Shown here: positions 7,830-16,908 of the stretch, piece by piece | Numbering within the stretch: position 1 is the stretch's first letter | Layout of the letters: each line of letters opens with the position of its first letter | DNA from: VAXT01 sp035318925 | Lineage (GTDB): Bacteria; Actinomycetota; Thermoleophilia; Gaiellales; Gaiellaceae | Reading direction: 5' to 3' | Length of the DNA: 64,000 nucleotides | NCBI GenBank assembly: GCA_035318925.1 | Contig: DATHDS010000044.1 | Location: 1 to 64,000, forward strand | Position numbers and translations under genes: made by a program | Notes under the pieces: generated by a model | Databases searched by the model: none | What the model saw: only the letters and a program-made list of their open reading frames with translations | What the model was told of the DNA's origin: nothing

Positions 7830-8921
7830 ATGCCGCGAGGACTGTTCGGTCGCAGGTCGTGTACCGGTCTCGCGGCGACGACTCTTGCGTTGCTCGCTCT
7901 GGCCGGCAGTGCTGGAGCTACAGGTGCTGAGGATCACGGGCAGTACATCGCGCTCGGTGACTCGATCAGTGCCGGGAACGGCGCGAGCACGGTGTTCAAG
8001 AGGTGGGTGCAGCTCTACTACGGGTACCTCGAGTCGAACGGGAGCGGAGTGACCGACCTCCTCAACCCGAGCTATGCCGGCGCGACGAGCACGGACCTGC
8101 GCAATCAAGAGCTCGGGCCGGCTGTTGGCGCGATCGGCGCCTCCTCGGACACGAAGGCCATCACGATCGACATCGGCATCAACGACGTTCACTCCGATCT
8201 GAATTGCCCAACGGCGAACGCGTCGACGTGTCCGCTCGCGGGCAATCTGCGGTTCATCCTGGACGCGCTGAACACGGCGCTCGCGAACGACCCGGGCGCT
8301 GAGACCGTGCAGGTGATGCAGTACTACAACTCAGACGTCGGGACACCGAGCGAGAGCGCCACGAGACTGATGTTGCTCGGCAGCGACCTGCGGGTCGATT
8401 GCTCCGGTACCGGCGCCGCGCTGGGTCTCAACGATCTCATCCACTGCATCGGCATCGAGAAGGGAGCGACGACAGTCGACGTTCTGCCCATCTTCGACGC
8501 CGCCGGCCAGGCGTATATCGCTGCAGATCACATGCACCCGAACGATGCGGGACACCTCGCGATCGCCAACGCGTTCGGCGGCGCTGCCACGCCAACGGCT
8601 CCCCCACCTCCACCGTCGGCGCTGACGCTCAGGGCCACGAAGCCGAAGCTGTCCAGAGCCACTGCGGGCAAGCGGTTCACGGCGTGGATGCTCGTCACGA
8701 ACGCCGACACGGGCCAGGGAGTCAAGGGCCGAGTCACCTGCCAGGGAAAGCTCAGCGGCAAGTCCCGCGCCGCGACGAGTCACTCGAGCTCGAGCAGCGG
8801 GAGGACGACCTGCACCTGGCAGATGCGTGCCGGTGTGCACAACAAGCGGTTCACGGGCTCGATCACCGCGAGGTTCCAGGGAGCGAAGGTCAGCCGCTCG
8901 TTCGCGACGAAGGTGAGATAG
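7830..8921 (+). CDS. Secreted SGNH/GDSL-family hydrolase
   Basis: About 363 residues from the ATG at 7830, chosen over an in-frame ATG at 7797 because AAAGGA lies 8 nt upstream and the signal peptide (MPRGLFGRR plus hydrophobic core) then starts correctly. SGNH blocks: ALGDSISAGNG (block I, catalytic Ser), GINDVH (block III, Asn), DHMHPNDAGH (block V, Asp-x-x-His). Members hydrolyse lipid or carbohydrate esters. A proline linker (about residue 265) leads to a C-terminal basic beta-sandwich of about 100 residues with two cysteines, a type of domain also seen at the ends of other exported proteins here. Substrate unknown. Confidence 0.85.
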   Translation: MPRGLFGRRSCTGLAATTLALLALAGSAGATGAEDHGQYIALGDSISAGNGASTVFKRWVQLYYGYLESNGSGVTDLLNPSYAGATSTDLRNQELGPAVGAIGASSDTKAITIDIGINDVHSDLNCPTANASTCPLAGNLRFILDALNTALANDPGAETVQVMQYYNSDVGTPSESATRLMLLGSDLRVDCSGTGAALGLNDLIHCIGIEKGATTVDVLPIFDAAGQAYIAADHMHPNDAGHLAIANAFGGAATPTAPPPPPSALTLRATKPKLSRATAGKRFTAWMLVTNADTGQGVKGRVTCQGKLSGKSRAATSHSSSSSGRTTCTWQMRAGVHNKRFTGSITARFQGAKVSRSFATKVR

Positions 8922-8932
8922 GCGGAGCGAGC

Positions 8933-9157
8933 CTACGCGGCCCGCGCGGGCCTCAGCTTCTGGCGCTTCGTCCTGATCGCCCGCAGGCGCTGGCTGAGCC
9001 GGGCCCACGCCCACGGTTCCACTTCCTGGTAGCGCGCAGCTGACTGACCTCTCGTGGCGGCGAGGTACTCGAACCAGCCGTCGGCTTCCTCGATCAGCAG
9101 CAGCTCGTCCGCTTCTCGTCTTGTCGTCGGCACCAGGGAATCGATTTCCTCGCTCAT
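8933..9157 (-). CDS. Small conserved-looking protein, unknown
   Basis: 74 residues from the ATG at 9157 (an alternative ATG at 9208 would add 17). Acidic start (MSEEIDSL), then EADELLLIEEADGWFEYLAA and a helical, strongly basic C-terminus (RLRAIRTKRQKLRPARAA). No cysteine, no membrane segment. It is the last gene of the rodA-side operon, 3 nt after the cupin gene if the longer start is used. I do not recognise a family. Confidence 0.6.
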   Translation of the reverse strand: MSEEIDSLVPTTRREADELLLIEEADGWFEYLAATRGQSAARYQEVEPWAWARLSQRLRAIRTKRQKLRPARAA

Positions 9158-9211
9158 GCGTGACGATGCTAGGTCCGGGACCGGACGACGGACCCGGTTC
9201 GAGACCATCGA

Positions 9212-9799
9212 CTAGGCCAGGCCCTGGGTCCAGGGGAAGCGATCCCAGTTGGCAGGTCTCCCCGGCTGCCAGTGCCCGAACAGGGCGTAGGCATCCGCGC
9301 CGGAGGTCGTCTCGGTCTCGACGCCGGCTCCGTGGCTGCGGGCGACGTCGGACTCCGGGTAGACGATGGACTTGTCTTTCGTTCGCGCGCCCGTCATGAG
9401 AATCACGCAAGGTCGGTCTCCGGCGCCAACGAAGACGTGCTCGGTGCCCGGCGGGCAGTGCACGAAGTCCCACGTCCGCAGGGGCCGTTCTTCGCCTTCG
9501 ACGAGCAAGAGGCACTCTCCGGCGAGGACGAGGAAGTCCTCCTGGTTGGACTCGGCGTGGTACATCCCGCTCGGCTTGCCGGGCTCGATCACCTTCAGCG
9601 TGATGCCGAGCTCTGTGAACACCTGAGGCTCGAGGTCGGGGCGAGCGCGAAGAACGCTCCCGCCGGCCTCGAAGACGCAACGGGCCCCGAACGCATCGTT
9701 CGTCGTCCAGGCCGCCTGTGCTGCGTTGACGACGAACCAGCCGGGGGTCACAGGCGCGAGGCCGGAGCCCACGTCCTCGAGCCGGGCTTCGTCGGTCAC
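9212..9799 (-). CDS. Cupin-domain protein
   Basis: 195 residues from a GTG at 9799, 2 nt after the rodA stop, so very likely translated from the same mRNA. A single cupin barrel fills about residues 40-150: an H-x-x-x-x-E-E-like segment (YHAESNQEDFLVLAGECLL) and the second box (HCPPGTEHVFVG) with metal-type histidines and Pro-Gly. Unlike enzymes of sugar metabolism it has no recognisable extra domain. Its position after rodA may be incidental. Function open. Confidence 0.75.
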   Translation of the reverse strand: MTDEARLEDVGSGLAPVTPGWFVVNAAQAAWTTNDAFGARCVFEAGGSVLRARPDLEPQVFTELGITLKVIEPGKPSGMYHAESNQEDFLVLAGECLLLVEGEERPLRTWDFVHCPPGTEHVFVGAGDRPCVILMTGARTKDKSIVYPESDVARSHGAGVETETTSGADAYALFGHWQPGRPANWDRFPWTQGLA

Positions 9800-9801
9800 G
9801 C

Positions 9802-10968
9802 CTAGCGGCGCCGGAGGCAGATCGACTGCAGGACGCCGATCGCGAGCAGGTTCGCGATCATCGACGAACCGCCCACGCTCACGAACGGCAAGGGGATCCC
9901 GGTGATCGGCGCCATCCCGATCGTCATCCCCACGTTGACGAAGATCTGGATCAGGAGCATGAACGCGATCCCGCCGGCCGCGATCGCCGAGAAGGCATCG
10001 CGCGCGAGCGTGATCACCTTGATCGCGCGCCAGATCACGAGCAGGTAGAGGAGCAGCAGGATCGTCGCGCCCAGGAATCCGCGCTGCTCGGAGAGCGAGG
10101 CGAACGCGAAGTCGGTCGCGTGCTCGGGCAGGTAGTTGGCGTTCGTCTGCGTCGCGCCGGCGACCCCGCGTCCGGTTGCACCGCCCGCACCGACAGCGGT
10201 GATCGACTGCTCGAGGTTGTACGTCGGACCGCCCGGGTCCTGCGAAGGGCTCGTGAACCCGGTGATTCGCGCGCGCTGGTAGGGCTTGAGGATGTCGACG
10301 CCGATCGAGGGGCCGATCCACAAGACGAACACCCCGGCCAACACGGCGCCGCCGACGAGCGCGGCGAGGTGCCCCCAACCCGTGCCGGCAACGAAGAGCA
10401 CGGCCCCGAGCACTGCGGCGTACACGATCGCCGTCCCGAAGTCCGGCTGCAGGAACACGAGCACGATCGGCAGGATCGCGAGCCCGGTCGCGGTCAGCGT
10501 CGTCCCTCGCTCGGCGATCCGCTTCCCACGCTCGGCGAGGAACACGGCCAGGAAGAGAACGAGCAGAAGCTTCCCGAACTCGGAGGGCTGGAAGCGGAAC
10601 GGGCCGATATCGATCCAGCGCCGCGTGTTGCGGACGCTCGTCCCCAGCAGCGGAGTCAGCACGAGCACCGCAATCGTCACCCCGTAGACGACGCGCGCAT
10701 GCCTCCGCCAGAAGCTGGGCTCGAGGAGTGTCAGCGCAGCCATCCCGACGACGCCCATCGCCGCGTAGACCGCCTGGCGGGACACGTAGTAGTTCGGGTC
10801 ACCGGTGACGTCGCTGCGCGTGATTCCGTCGATCGCCCAGAGCCCGTAGGCGACGAGCCCGCCGACCGCGAGCAGCAGCACCCAGTCGAGGTTGCGCAGG
10901 AGCGAGGTCTCGCGCGCGCGGGCGCGGGGCCGCGCGGAGACTCGTCGTGTGGCTGCGTAGTCGACCAT
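9802..10968 (-). CDS. rodA: Peptidoglycan glycosyltransferase RodA (SEDS family)
   Basis: 388 residues, about ten membrane helices. RodA polymerises lipid II during lateral wall growth together with the class B PBP2. Signature stretches: NTRRWIDIGPFRFQPSEF (the W-I-x-x-G...QPSE motif), LQPDFGTA (catalytic-site Asp region), and GMxxGxxPxTGIPLPFVSxGGSS-like text near the C-terminus. The ATG overlaps the mrdA stop by one base (TGATG), so translation is coupled. The order mreB-mreC-mreD-mrdA-rodA is the standard elongasome operon. Confidence 0.96.
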   Translation of the reverse strand: MVDYAATRRVSARPRARARETSLLRNLDWVLLLAVGGLVAYGLWAIDGITRSDVTGDPNYYVSRQAVYAAMGVVGMAALTLLEPSFWRRHARVVYGVTIAVLVLTPLLGTSVRNTRRWIDIGPFRFQPSEFGKLLLVLFLAVFLAERGKRIAERGTTLTATGLAILPIVLVFLQPDFGTAIVYAAVLGAVLFVAGTGWGHLAALVGGAVLAGVFVLWIGPSIGVDILKPYQRARITGFTSPSQDPGGPTYNLEQSITAVGAGGATGRGVAGATQTNANYLPEHATDFAFASLSEQRGFLGATILLLLYLLVIWRAIKVITLARDAFSAIAAGGIAFMLLIQIFVNVGMTIGMAPITGIPLPFVSVGGSSMIANLLAIGVLQSICLRRR

Positions 10969-12965
10969 CAGTCCGTACTCGCCGGGTTGACGGTGCTCGC
11001 TTTTTTGCCGAAGAAGGACTCGAAAACCTGGAGAGCCGAGGGCGCGGCCGCCTCGCCGCCGAAGCCGCCGTTCTCGATCACTGCGCAGACGACGAGCGTC
11101 GGGGACTCGACCGGGCCGTAGCCGCACCACCACGAGGTGTCGGTCAGCACGCCGTTGACGACCTTCTCCGCGGTCCCCGTCTTGCCGGCGATCCCGATCG
11201 GGAAGCTGCCGAAGACCGTGGACGAGGTGCCGAGGGGCGAGTGCGTCGCCCCGTAGAGGCCGTCACGCACGACCTGGAGCGCGGTCGGGTCGAGGTTCAG
11301 CTCCTTCGCCGGCGGGTGGAAGCTGCGGAGCACGAGCGGCTGCGCGGACGGGCCGTTGCCGGGGCCGGGCTGCTCGACGGCGCCGACGATGTGCGGCGTC
11401 ACGAGCTTGCCGCCGTTCGCGATCAGGGCGTAGAAGCGCGCCATCTGGAGCGGCGTCACCTGGAGGTCCTTCTGGCCAATCGCGAGCTGGACCGAGTCTC
11501 CCGACTTCCAGAGCCGGTCGATCTGCCAGTTGGTCGGGTCGGTCTCCTTCGTGTAGGTCTTGAGGCGCCACGCGATCGTCGGCACGAGCCCGGCCTCTTC
11601 GGGCCCGACGTCGAGCCCCGTCGGCTCGCCGAAGCCGAAGGTCTTCGCCCACTTCTGGAGCGGCTGGCCTCGGTCCGCAGGCAGGTCGTAGAACATCTTT
11701 CCGACCTGGTAGAAGTAGGTGTCGCAGGACTGCGCGATCGCCGTCGGCATCGTCATCGCCTGGTTCGCATTCGGGTCCCAGTTGTTGAACTTGTGCCCGT
11801 CGATGACGAGGCTGCCCGTGCACTGGAGCGCGTTGTACGGCGAGAGGATGTGCTCCTCCATCGCGGCGAGCGCGGTCACAGGCTTGAACGTCGAGCCGGG
11901 CGGGTAGACGCCGGAGATGGCTCGGTTCAACGCTGGGAAGTCCGCCTGCTCGGCGGGGCCGGAGTAGATGAGCGGCGCGAGCTGGCTCTTCTTGCGGGTC
12001 GTGAAGACGTTCGGGTCGTAGGTCGGGTACGACGCGAGCGCGCGGACCGACCCGTCGCGCGGGTCGAGCGCGACGATCGCGCCGGCCTTCGCGTACCAGT
12101 TGTGGTTCTTCTGGGCGAGGTTGATGCCGTCGATCACCGCCTGCTGGGCGGCCCGCTGGAGCTTTGCGTCGAGCGTCAGCCGGACCGCGAAGCCCGGGTC
12201 GGGGATCTCCTTCACCTCGACCGGGCTCGTGGGCCGGCCGAGCGAGTCCACGCGCAGCACGTTGAGCCCGGTCCTCCCGCGCAGGACCTTGTCGAACGAG
12301 GACTCGATCCCGCCCTGGCCGATCGTGTCGCCAAGCGAGTAGCCGCGGAGCTGGTCGAGCTGCGTCGGTGAGATCTCGCCGACGTAGCCCATCACCTGGG
12401 CGGCCAGGTCGCCGTAGTGGTACTGCCGGACGTACGTGTTCGCGATCTGCATGCCCGGGAACTCCGTCTGGTGCTCGTAGAGGTACTGCACCTCGTCCTC
12501 GCTGGCCAGCTCCTTGACGGTCACCGGCGTGACGGTGTCGCCGCGTTTGTTCTTTTGCGCGATCTCCTTCGTCACATCCGCCAGCGGGACGTTGAGGATG
12601 CGTGTGAGACGCCGCAGCTCTGCGTAGGCCCCGTGCTTCGGAAGGTCGGCCGGCCAGATCTTGATCGCAGTCCCGCCCTTGTTGTCGACGAGGATGCGGC
12701 CGTAGCGGTCCTTGATCGGCCCGCGCGGCGCCTCCACGCGGATGTCGCGAAGCTGGTTGTTCTCGGCCGCCTGCAGGAACTGGTTGCCCGAGAGAACCTG
12801 GAGAGCCCAGAGCCGAACGAAGAGGACGGCGAACGCGGTCAGGACGAGGAAGCCGAGGATGCCGATCCGGAAAACGGTCTGCGGCGTCAGGCGGTACGGG
12901 GCCTCGGCACGCGGGTCGGGCGGGAGGAAGCGCCCCGGCCGGTAGGTGCCCGTGCGGCTAGCCAA
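10968..12965 (-). CDS. mrdA: Penicillin-binding protein 2, transpeptidase
   Basis: 665 residues. One N-terminal membrane segment (about 33-55), the PBP dimerisation domain, then a transpeptidase domain with SxxK in PPGSTFKPVTA (active Ser), S-x-D in AQSCDTYFY as is normal for PBP2, and KTG in GIAGKTGTAEK. It cross-links nascent strands made by RodA in the elongasome. The ATG overlaps the mreD stop by 8 bases. Length agrees with the family. Confidence 0.96.
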   Translation of the reverse strand: MASRTGTYRPGRFLPPDPRAEAPYRLTPQTVFRIGILGFLVLTAFAVLFVRLWALQVLSGNQFLQAAENNQLRDIRVEAPRGPIKDRYGRILVDNKGGTAIKIWPADLPKHGAYAELRRLTRILNVPLADVTKEIAQKNKRGDTVTPVTVKELASEDEVQYLYEHQTEFPGMQIANTYVRQYHYGDLAAQVMGYVGEISPTQLDQLRGYSLGDTIGQGGIESSFDKVLRGRTGLNVLRVDSLGRPTSPVEVKEIPDPGFAVRLTLDAKLQRAAQQAVIDGINLAQKNHNWYAKAGAIVALDPRDGSVRALASYPTYDPNVFTTRKKSQLAPLIYSGPAEQADFPALNRAISGVYPPGSTFKPVTALAAMEEHILSPYNALQCTGSLVIDGHKFNNWDPNANQAMTMPTAIAQSCDTYFYQVGKMFYDLPADRGQPLQKWAKTFGFGEPTGLDVGPEEAGLVPTIAWRLKTYTKETDPTNWQIDRLWKSGDSVQLAIGQKDLQVTPLQMARFYALIANGGKLVTPHIVGAVEQPGPGNGPSAQPLVLRSFHPPAKELNLDPTALQVVRDGLYGATHSPLGTSSTVFGSFPIGIAGKTGTAEKVVNGVLTDTSWWCGYGPVESPTLVVCAVIENGGFGGEAAAPSALQVFESFFGKKASTVNPASTD

Positions 12966-13473
12966 CGAACTCGACCTCCGGGCGCTGGGCCGGCGGGTGG
13001 AAGAGGCGCCGGACGAGTGCGAAGACGGGGAACGCGAGCAGCAGGTTGAGGAGGACGGTCCCGGGCAGCACGTGGACGAGCGCGACGTTGGCGGAGGCCG
13101 GCTCGCGGAGCAGATAGTGGAGGATCAGCGAGCCGACCGAGTAGAGGACGGTGACGACGGCGACGGAGAGCAGCGGCGCGTGGGCGCGGTCGCGTCCGGT
13201 CGTCTCGCCGTACCGGCCGATCCAGAACCCGGCGATCGTCAGCAGGAGCGAGGTGAACCCGAGCGTGCCGATCTGCGCCACGTCGAGCACGAGCCCGGCC
13301 CAGAAGCCGGTGACGGCGCCGAAGATGGAGCCGTTCGAGAGTGCGACTGCGACGAGGAGGACGAGCACGAGGTCGGGCGAGCCGCCGAGGATTCCGATCG
13401 AGGAGACGATCGTCACCTGCACGACGACGGCGAAGAAGAAGAGCACCGCCGATTTCGCGACGGCAAGTGTCAT
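12958..13473 (-). CDS. mreD: Rod shape-determining membrane protein MreD
   Basis: 171 residues, about five hydrophobic helices, including SPDLVLVLLVAVALSNG and the GFWAGLVLDV segment typical of MreD. It is an integral membrane element of the MreBCD complex. It is identified mainly by position and topology between mreC and mrdA; sequence of the family is variable. The ATG overlaps the mreC stop (ATGA). Confidence 0.9.
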   Translation of the reverse strand: MTLAVAKSAVLFFFAVVVQVTIVSSIGILGGSPDLVLVLLVAVALSNGSIFGAVTGFWAGLVLDVAQIGTLGFTSLLLTIAGFWIGRYGETTGRDRAHAPLLSVAVVTVLYSVGSLILHYLLREPASANVALVHVLPGTVLLNLLLAFPVFALVRRLFHPPAQRPEVEFVG

Positions 13474-14420
13474 GGCATTCGCGGCCGCGGCTTGTTGCTG
13501 ACGAGGACGACCACCGCGTCGATCGAGCTGAAGTCGACGAGCGGCATCACCTGGACGTCCTGGAACGGGTCGATGTCGGTCTGGCCGACCTTCGTCACGA
13601 TGCCGATCGGGATCCCCTTCGGGTAGAACGACGGCAGCTTCCCCTGCTGGAGGCCGGCGGTCATGACGAGGTCGCCCTCGTTGACCCTCTTGCTCTTGGC
13701 CACGCGGTCCAGGAAGAGGACGTCCTCCGCGCCCTGGCTGTGGCGGACGATGCCGATCGCGCCCGACGAGCGGTCCTTCGCGGTGACCGCGCTCTCCTTG
13801 TCGGTGAGGAGGGTGACCTTGGCCTCGTCGCGGGTCACCTTTGTCACCTGGCCGACGAGGCCGCGGTCGGTGACGACGGCGTCGTAGACGCGGATCCCGC
13901 TCGTGCGGCCGGCGGCGATGACCACGGTCTGGTCGAACTGGCTCGCCGGGTTCGAGACGACGCTCGCCGTGACGGAGTTCGGGAAGTCCTCGGGGAAGCT
14001 GGGGCCGCGCTTGTATTTGAGGATGCGAAGGAGGTTGTCGAGCTCGTCCTTGGCATTCGTGTTCTGGATCGCGAGCTGCTGTGCCTCGCTCAGCTGCTTG
14101 CGGAGGTCCTTGTTCTCTGCGCGAGCGTGGAAGAGGTCGGCAGTCCAGTTGTAGGCGTCCCTGAACGGGCGCGCGACCCGGTCGGCGCCGATCTCGAAGG
14201 GGCGCAGCACGCTCGCGCCGTTGCTCTGGAAGCCGTGCAGTCCGCCGTTCGGGGACTCCCGGAAGTAGACGGTGATCATCGCCAGCGAGGCGAGGATGAG
14301 CACGCCGACGACGAGCCGCCGTTTCAGGGGGCCGGTCGTTTTCGAGGAGTACCGGGGGGCGACAGCGCGCCGAACCGGAGAGCCCAGCGCCGCCACCCGC
14401 GCGCTGCGATTCCTAGGCAC
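13470..14420 (-). CDS. mreC: Rod shape-determining protein MreC
   Basis: 316 residues. A cytoplasmic basic N-terminus, one membrane helix (about 34-50), a coiled coil (about 95-130, ENKDLRKQLSEAQQLAIQN), then the two-lobed beta domain with VIAAGRTSGIRVYDAVVTDRG and GDLVMTAGLQ, the usual MreC text. It scaffolds PBP2 and RodA outside the membrane. 33 nt after the mreB stop. Confidence 0.94.
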   Translation of the reverse strand: MPRNRSARVAALGSPVRRAVAPRYSSKTTGPLKRRLVVGVLILASLAMITVYFRESPNGGLHGFQSNGASVLRPFEIGADRVARPFRDAYNWTADLFHARAENKDLRKQLSEAQQLAIQNTNAKDELDNLLRILKYKRGPSFPEDFPNSVTASVVSNPASQFDQTVVIAAGRTSGIRVYDAVVTDRGLVGQVTKVTRDEAKVTLLTDKESAVTAKDRSSGAIGIVRHSQGAEDVLFLDRVAKSKRVNEGDLVMTAGLQQGKLPSFYPKGIPIGIVTKVGQTDIDPFQDVQVMPLVDFSSIDAVVVLVSNKPRPRMP

Positions 14421-14453
14421 GGGCTTTGAGGTTAGCGAACTGAACGGCGAGGC

Positions 14454-15509
14454 TTAACGCCTGTAGCCGTTCCTGCTCCTCGATCTCGACTTCGCAGCCT
14501 TCTGCATCACTTCGAGCACTTCGAGACTGCGGCCGGAGCCGACCGCGACGCAGGTGAGCGGCGATTCGGCGAGCTGGGCCGGCATCTGCGTCTCGTGGCG
14601 GAGCCGCTCGTCGAGGCCCGAGAGCAGGGCCCCGCCGCCCGCGAGGACGATCCCGCGGTCCATGATGTCCGCGGCGAGCTCGGGCGGAGTCTTGTCGAGC
14701 GTCGAGCGGATCGCGTCCAGGATCTGGCCGACGGGCTCCTCGAGGGATTGCCGGACCTCCTCGGAGCTGATGATGATCGTCTTCGGGAGGCCGGTGAGCA
14801 TGTCTCGGCCTCGGACCTCGGCCTGCACCTCCTCGCGGAGGGGGAACGCGGAGCCGATCTCGAGCTTGACCTCCTCGGCCGTCTGCTGGCCGATCAGGAG
14901 CTTGTACTCCTTCTTGATGTGGCTGATGATCGCCTCGTCCATCTCGTCGCCGCCCACGCGGAGGGACTGCGAGACGACGATCCCGCCGAGCGAGATGACG
15001 GCGACCTCGGTCGTGCCGCCGCCGACGTCGACGATCATGTTCCCGGTCGGTTCGGAGACGGGGAGGCCGGCGCCGATCGCGGCGGCCATCGGCTCCTCGA
15101 TCAGGTGCGCTTCTCGGGCTCCGGCCGAAAGCGTCGCCTCTTCGACGGCGCGCTTCTCGACGCCGGTAACGCCGGACGGGACGCAGACGACGACACGCGG
15201 ATGCGCGAAACGGTGTTGGTGCACTTTCTGGATGAAGTGGCGGAGCATTTGCTCGGTGACGTCGAAGTCGGCGATGACGCCGTCCTTCAGCGGGCGGATG
15301 GCCGAGATTGTGCCGGGGGTGCGGCCGAGCATGCGCTTGGCCTCGACGCCGACGGCGTGGACCTCGCCCGAGCGCTCGTCGATCGCGACGACCGACGGCT
15401 CCGAGAGAACGATCCCGCGGCCGCGGACGTAGACGAGCGTATTGGCGGTGCCCAAGTCCACGGCCATGTCGCGACCGCCGAAGCCATTGAAGTAACCCAT
15501 GAGACCCAT
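14454..15509 (-). CDS. mreB: Actin-like rod shape protein MreB
   Basis: About 351 residues starting MGLMGYFNGFGGRDMAVDLG. Actin-fold phosphate loops: DLGTANTLVYV (phosphate 1) and VDVGGGTTEVAV (phosphate 2), and the adenosine motif near GIVLAGGGALLSGLD. MreB forms membrane-bound filaments that steer lateral wall synthesis. The start at 15509 follows GGGAG closely; ATG 15500 is possible and has a longer gap. First gene of the elongasome operon; any promoter must lie in or before the short 15510-15577 gap. Confidence 0.96.
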   Translation of the reverse strand: MGLMGYFNGFGGRDMAVDLGTANTLVYVRGRGIVLSEPSVVAIDERSGEVHAVGVEAKRMLGRTPGTISAIRPLKDGVIADFDVTEQMLRHFIQKVHQHRFAHPRVVVCVPSGVTGVEKRAVEEATLSAGAREAHLIEEPMAAAIGAGLPVSEPTGNMIVDVGGGTTEVAVISLGGIVVSQSLRVGGDEMDEAIISHIKKEYKLLIGQQTAEEVKLEIGSAFPLREEVQAEVRGRDMLTGLPKTIIISSEEVRQSLEEPVGQILDAIRSTLDKTPPELAADIMDRGIVLAGGGALLSGLDERLRHETQMPAQLAESPLTCVAVGSGRSLEVLEVMQKAAKSRSRSRNGYRR

Positions 15510-15553
15510 GCTCTCCCGACCCGAGTCTAGTGATTCTGTGGAAAAGGTCGAAG

Positions 15554-15601
15554 CTAGTCCAAGGGGATGAGGCCGGACTAGTCCAAGGGGCTGAGGCCGG
15601 A
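15554..15601 (-). repeat. 24-bp tandem repeat that duplicates a gene's stop codon
   Basis: Two adjacent 24-bp copies (15554-15577 and 15578-15601) differing at one base. On the minus strand the upstream copy encodes the last residues (S-G-L-S-P-L-D) and TAG of the propeller-like envelope gene; the second copy would read S-G-L-I-P-L-D then TAG again. This is a recent slippage-type duplication between that gene and mreB. Confidence 0.9.
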
Positions 15602-16756
15602 GTAGGGCCGTCTTGCGATCTGTGTTCGCCTGATTCCAGGTCCTCCGAGGCGTGCTGTCCACACCGTGATCACGCCGTCCGCGACGTACGTGCACCGTTC
15701 GATATTGCACGTCTGCCGGACCTGCGTGTCCCTTCTCGATGCCCAGGCGATCCTCTCGGGCGTCAGGTCGAGATCGCCGACGAGCCGCTCGCCCGGGTGG
15801 AAGAACGCGAGCCGGCGGCGTCGGCCGGCCCGGTCGACGAAGACGAGCTCCGAGGTTTTCGCTGTCAATGCCCGATCGTAGAGCAGCCGGCCCCCGCCAA
15901 TCCGCAGTCGTCGCCCATACCAATCGAGTCGGGCCTGGCCTCCGATCGAGCGAGCTCGAGGCGCCGGGGCTCCCGGCGCGAATCGAAACAGCTTTCCGAT
16001 CGGAACCTGGTCCTCGTCGACGATTCCTCGTCGGTTGTCGATGGCGACCACGAGCCTGCCGTCGTCCGTCAGGTCGAAGTCGAGTGCCCGCTGCGAGCCC
16101 TTTGGGAGGCCGGCGCGATAGGCAGTCCGCCGAGCGACGACGTCGTAGACCACGATCGCCTTCCCCGCAGCCCACGCGACAAATCGCCCGGCGATTCGTA
16201 CGTCACCGCAGCAGTACGCCTTGGCAGGCAAGTTCGCGAGCTCGACCTCAGGACCGCGGGGAAGCCACCGCAGCACGACGCGTGCACGCTCGGCGCCTCG
16301 CCGGCAGACATGCTCGCTGAAGACGATGGCACTGCTGTCCACGTCGAAGCTGACACCGCTCCCGCAAGGCAGATAGGGGGCGCTTGCGTAGCGGCTGAAG
16401 GGACCCCGGGGACCGCCAGCCCAGAGGTCACTACCGCCGTAGCCGCAGACGCCGCCGCCGCAATCCTCCCAACTCCGACTGAACGCGAGGAACGAGGGGG
16501 AGGCTGCTATGTCGTCGACGCCCCAGCTTTGTTTCCGTCGCGAGGATCGTTGCCGGTAGATGACGACCGGCCCCGTCCCGGGCGAGCGCAGCAGCAGGAA
16601 CATCGCGTCGAACGTTGTCTCGCCCCAAACAACACGATCGCCGACCAGTACGGGCCCCGCGGACAGAATCGGCCGGTCCACGGCGGCCGGCTGAGCGTCC
16701 AGGCCTCCTGCGCCCGCAGCGAGGGCGAGGAGCGGAAGGAGCACGAGGGCCTTCAC
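15578..16756 (-). CDS. Secreted propeller-like protein, paralogue of the 16.9-18.1 kb gene
   Basis: 392 residues with a signal peptide (MKALVLLPLLALAAGAGG). The body is made of beta strands with Trp/Gly turns (SAGPVLVGDRVVWGE, VRIAGRFVAWAAGK, GRLVVAIDNR, ERIAWASRRD), compatible with a beta propeller, and carries paired cysteines (DCGGGVCGYGG; CNIERC). It aligns along its whole length with the upstream lipoprotein gene: the same GPVL..VVWGE start, the same W-E-C/C-G pair, the same DVRLAGxFVAW and the same C-terminal ITWAS-like strand. Unknown function; inferred to act outside the membrane. The 3' end is tandemly repeated. Confidence 0.75.
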   Translation of the reverse strand: MKALVLLPLLALAAGAGGLDAQPAAVDRPILSAGPVLVGDRVVWGETTFDAMFLLLRSPGTGPVVIYRQRSSRRKQSWGVDDIAASPSFLAFSRSWEDCGGGVCGYGGSDLWAGGPRGPFSRYASAPYLPCGSGVSFDVDSSAIVFSEHVCRRGAERARVVLRWLPRGPEVELANLPAKAYCCGDVRIAGRFVAWAAGKAIVVYDVVARRTAYRAGLPKGSQRALDFDLTDDGRLVVAIDNRRGIVDEDQVPIGKLFRFAPGAPAPRARSIGGQARLDWYGRRLRIGGGRLLYDRALTAKTSELVFVDRAGRRRRLAFFHPGERLVGDLDLTPERIAWASRRDTQVRQTCNIERCTYVADGVITVWTARLGGPGIRRTQIARRPYSGLSPLD

Positions 16757-16880
16757 CTAGCCGAAACCGTAGACCCCCGCGAAGCGCTTTGCGAGCAACT
16801 GGACGAGCCGCGCGCCGCCGGGAGGCCTACGACATTGAGGTAGTTGCCTTCCACGCGCTCGCCTAGCGTGTCAGCAGGAC
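16757..16880 (-). pseudogene. Broken 3' fragment of maf (duplicate)
   Basis: The minus strand here reads ...LGERVEGNYLNVVGLPAA in one frame, then after a +2 shift continues LVQLLAKRFAGVYGFG and a TAG. This matches the C-terminus of the intact Maf gene at 18.1 kb (VKRIEGDYLNVVGLPAA, then LVRLLADRFPGAYGYG), so it is a copied and frameshifted tail of maf. The upstream part of the gene is absent. Together with the adjacent paralogous envelope genes it shows that a maf-tail plus envelope-gene unit was duplicated in tandem. It cannot make a functional enzyme. Confidence 0.85.
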
Positions 16881-16908
16881 AGGCCCCGGAACATGGAGTC
16901 AGTTCAGA

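Noticed and set aside
10120..12371. Long plus-strand frames opposite rodA and mrdA
   Set aside because: Shadows of conserved minus-strand genes; Arg/Asp-rich composition typical of antisense frames at high GC.
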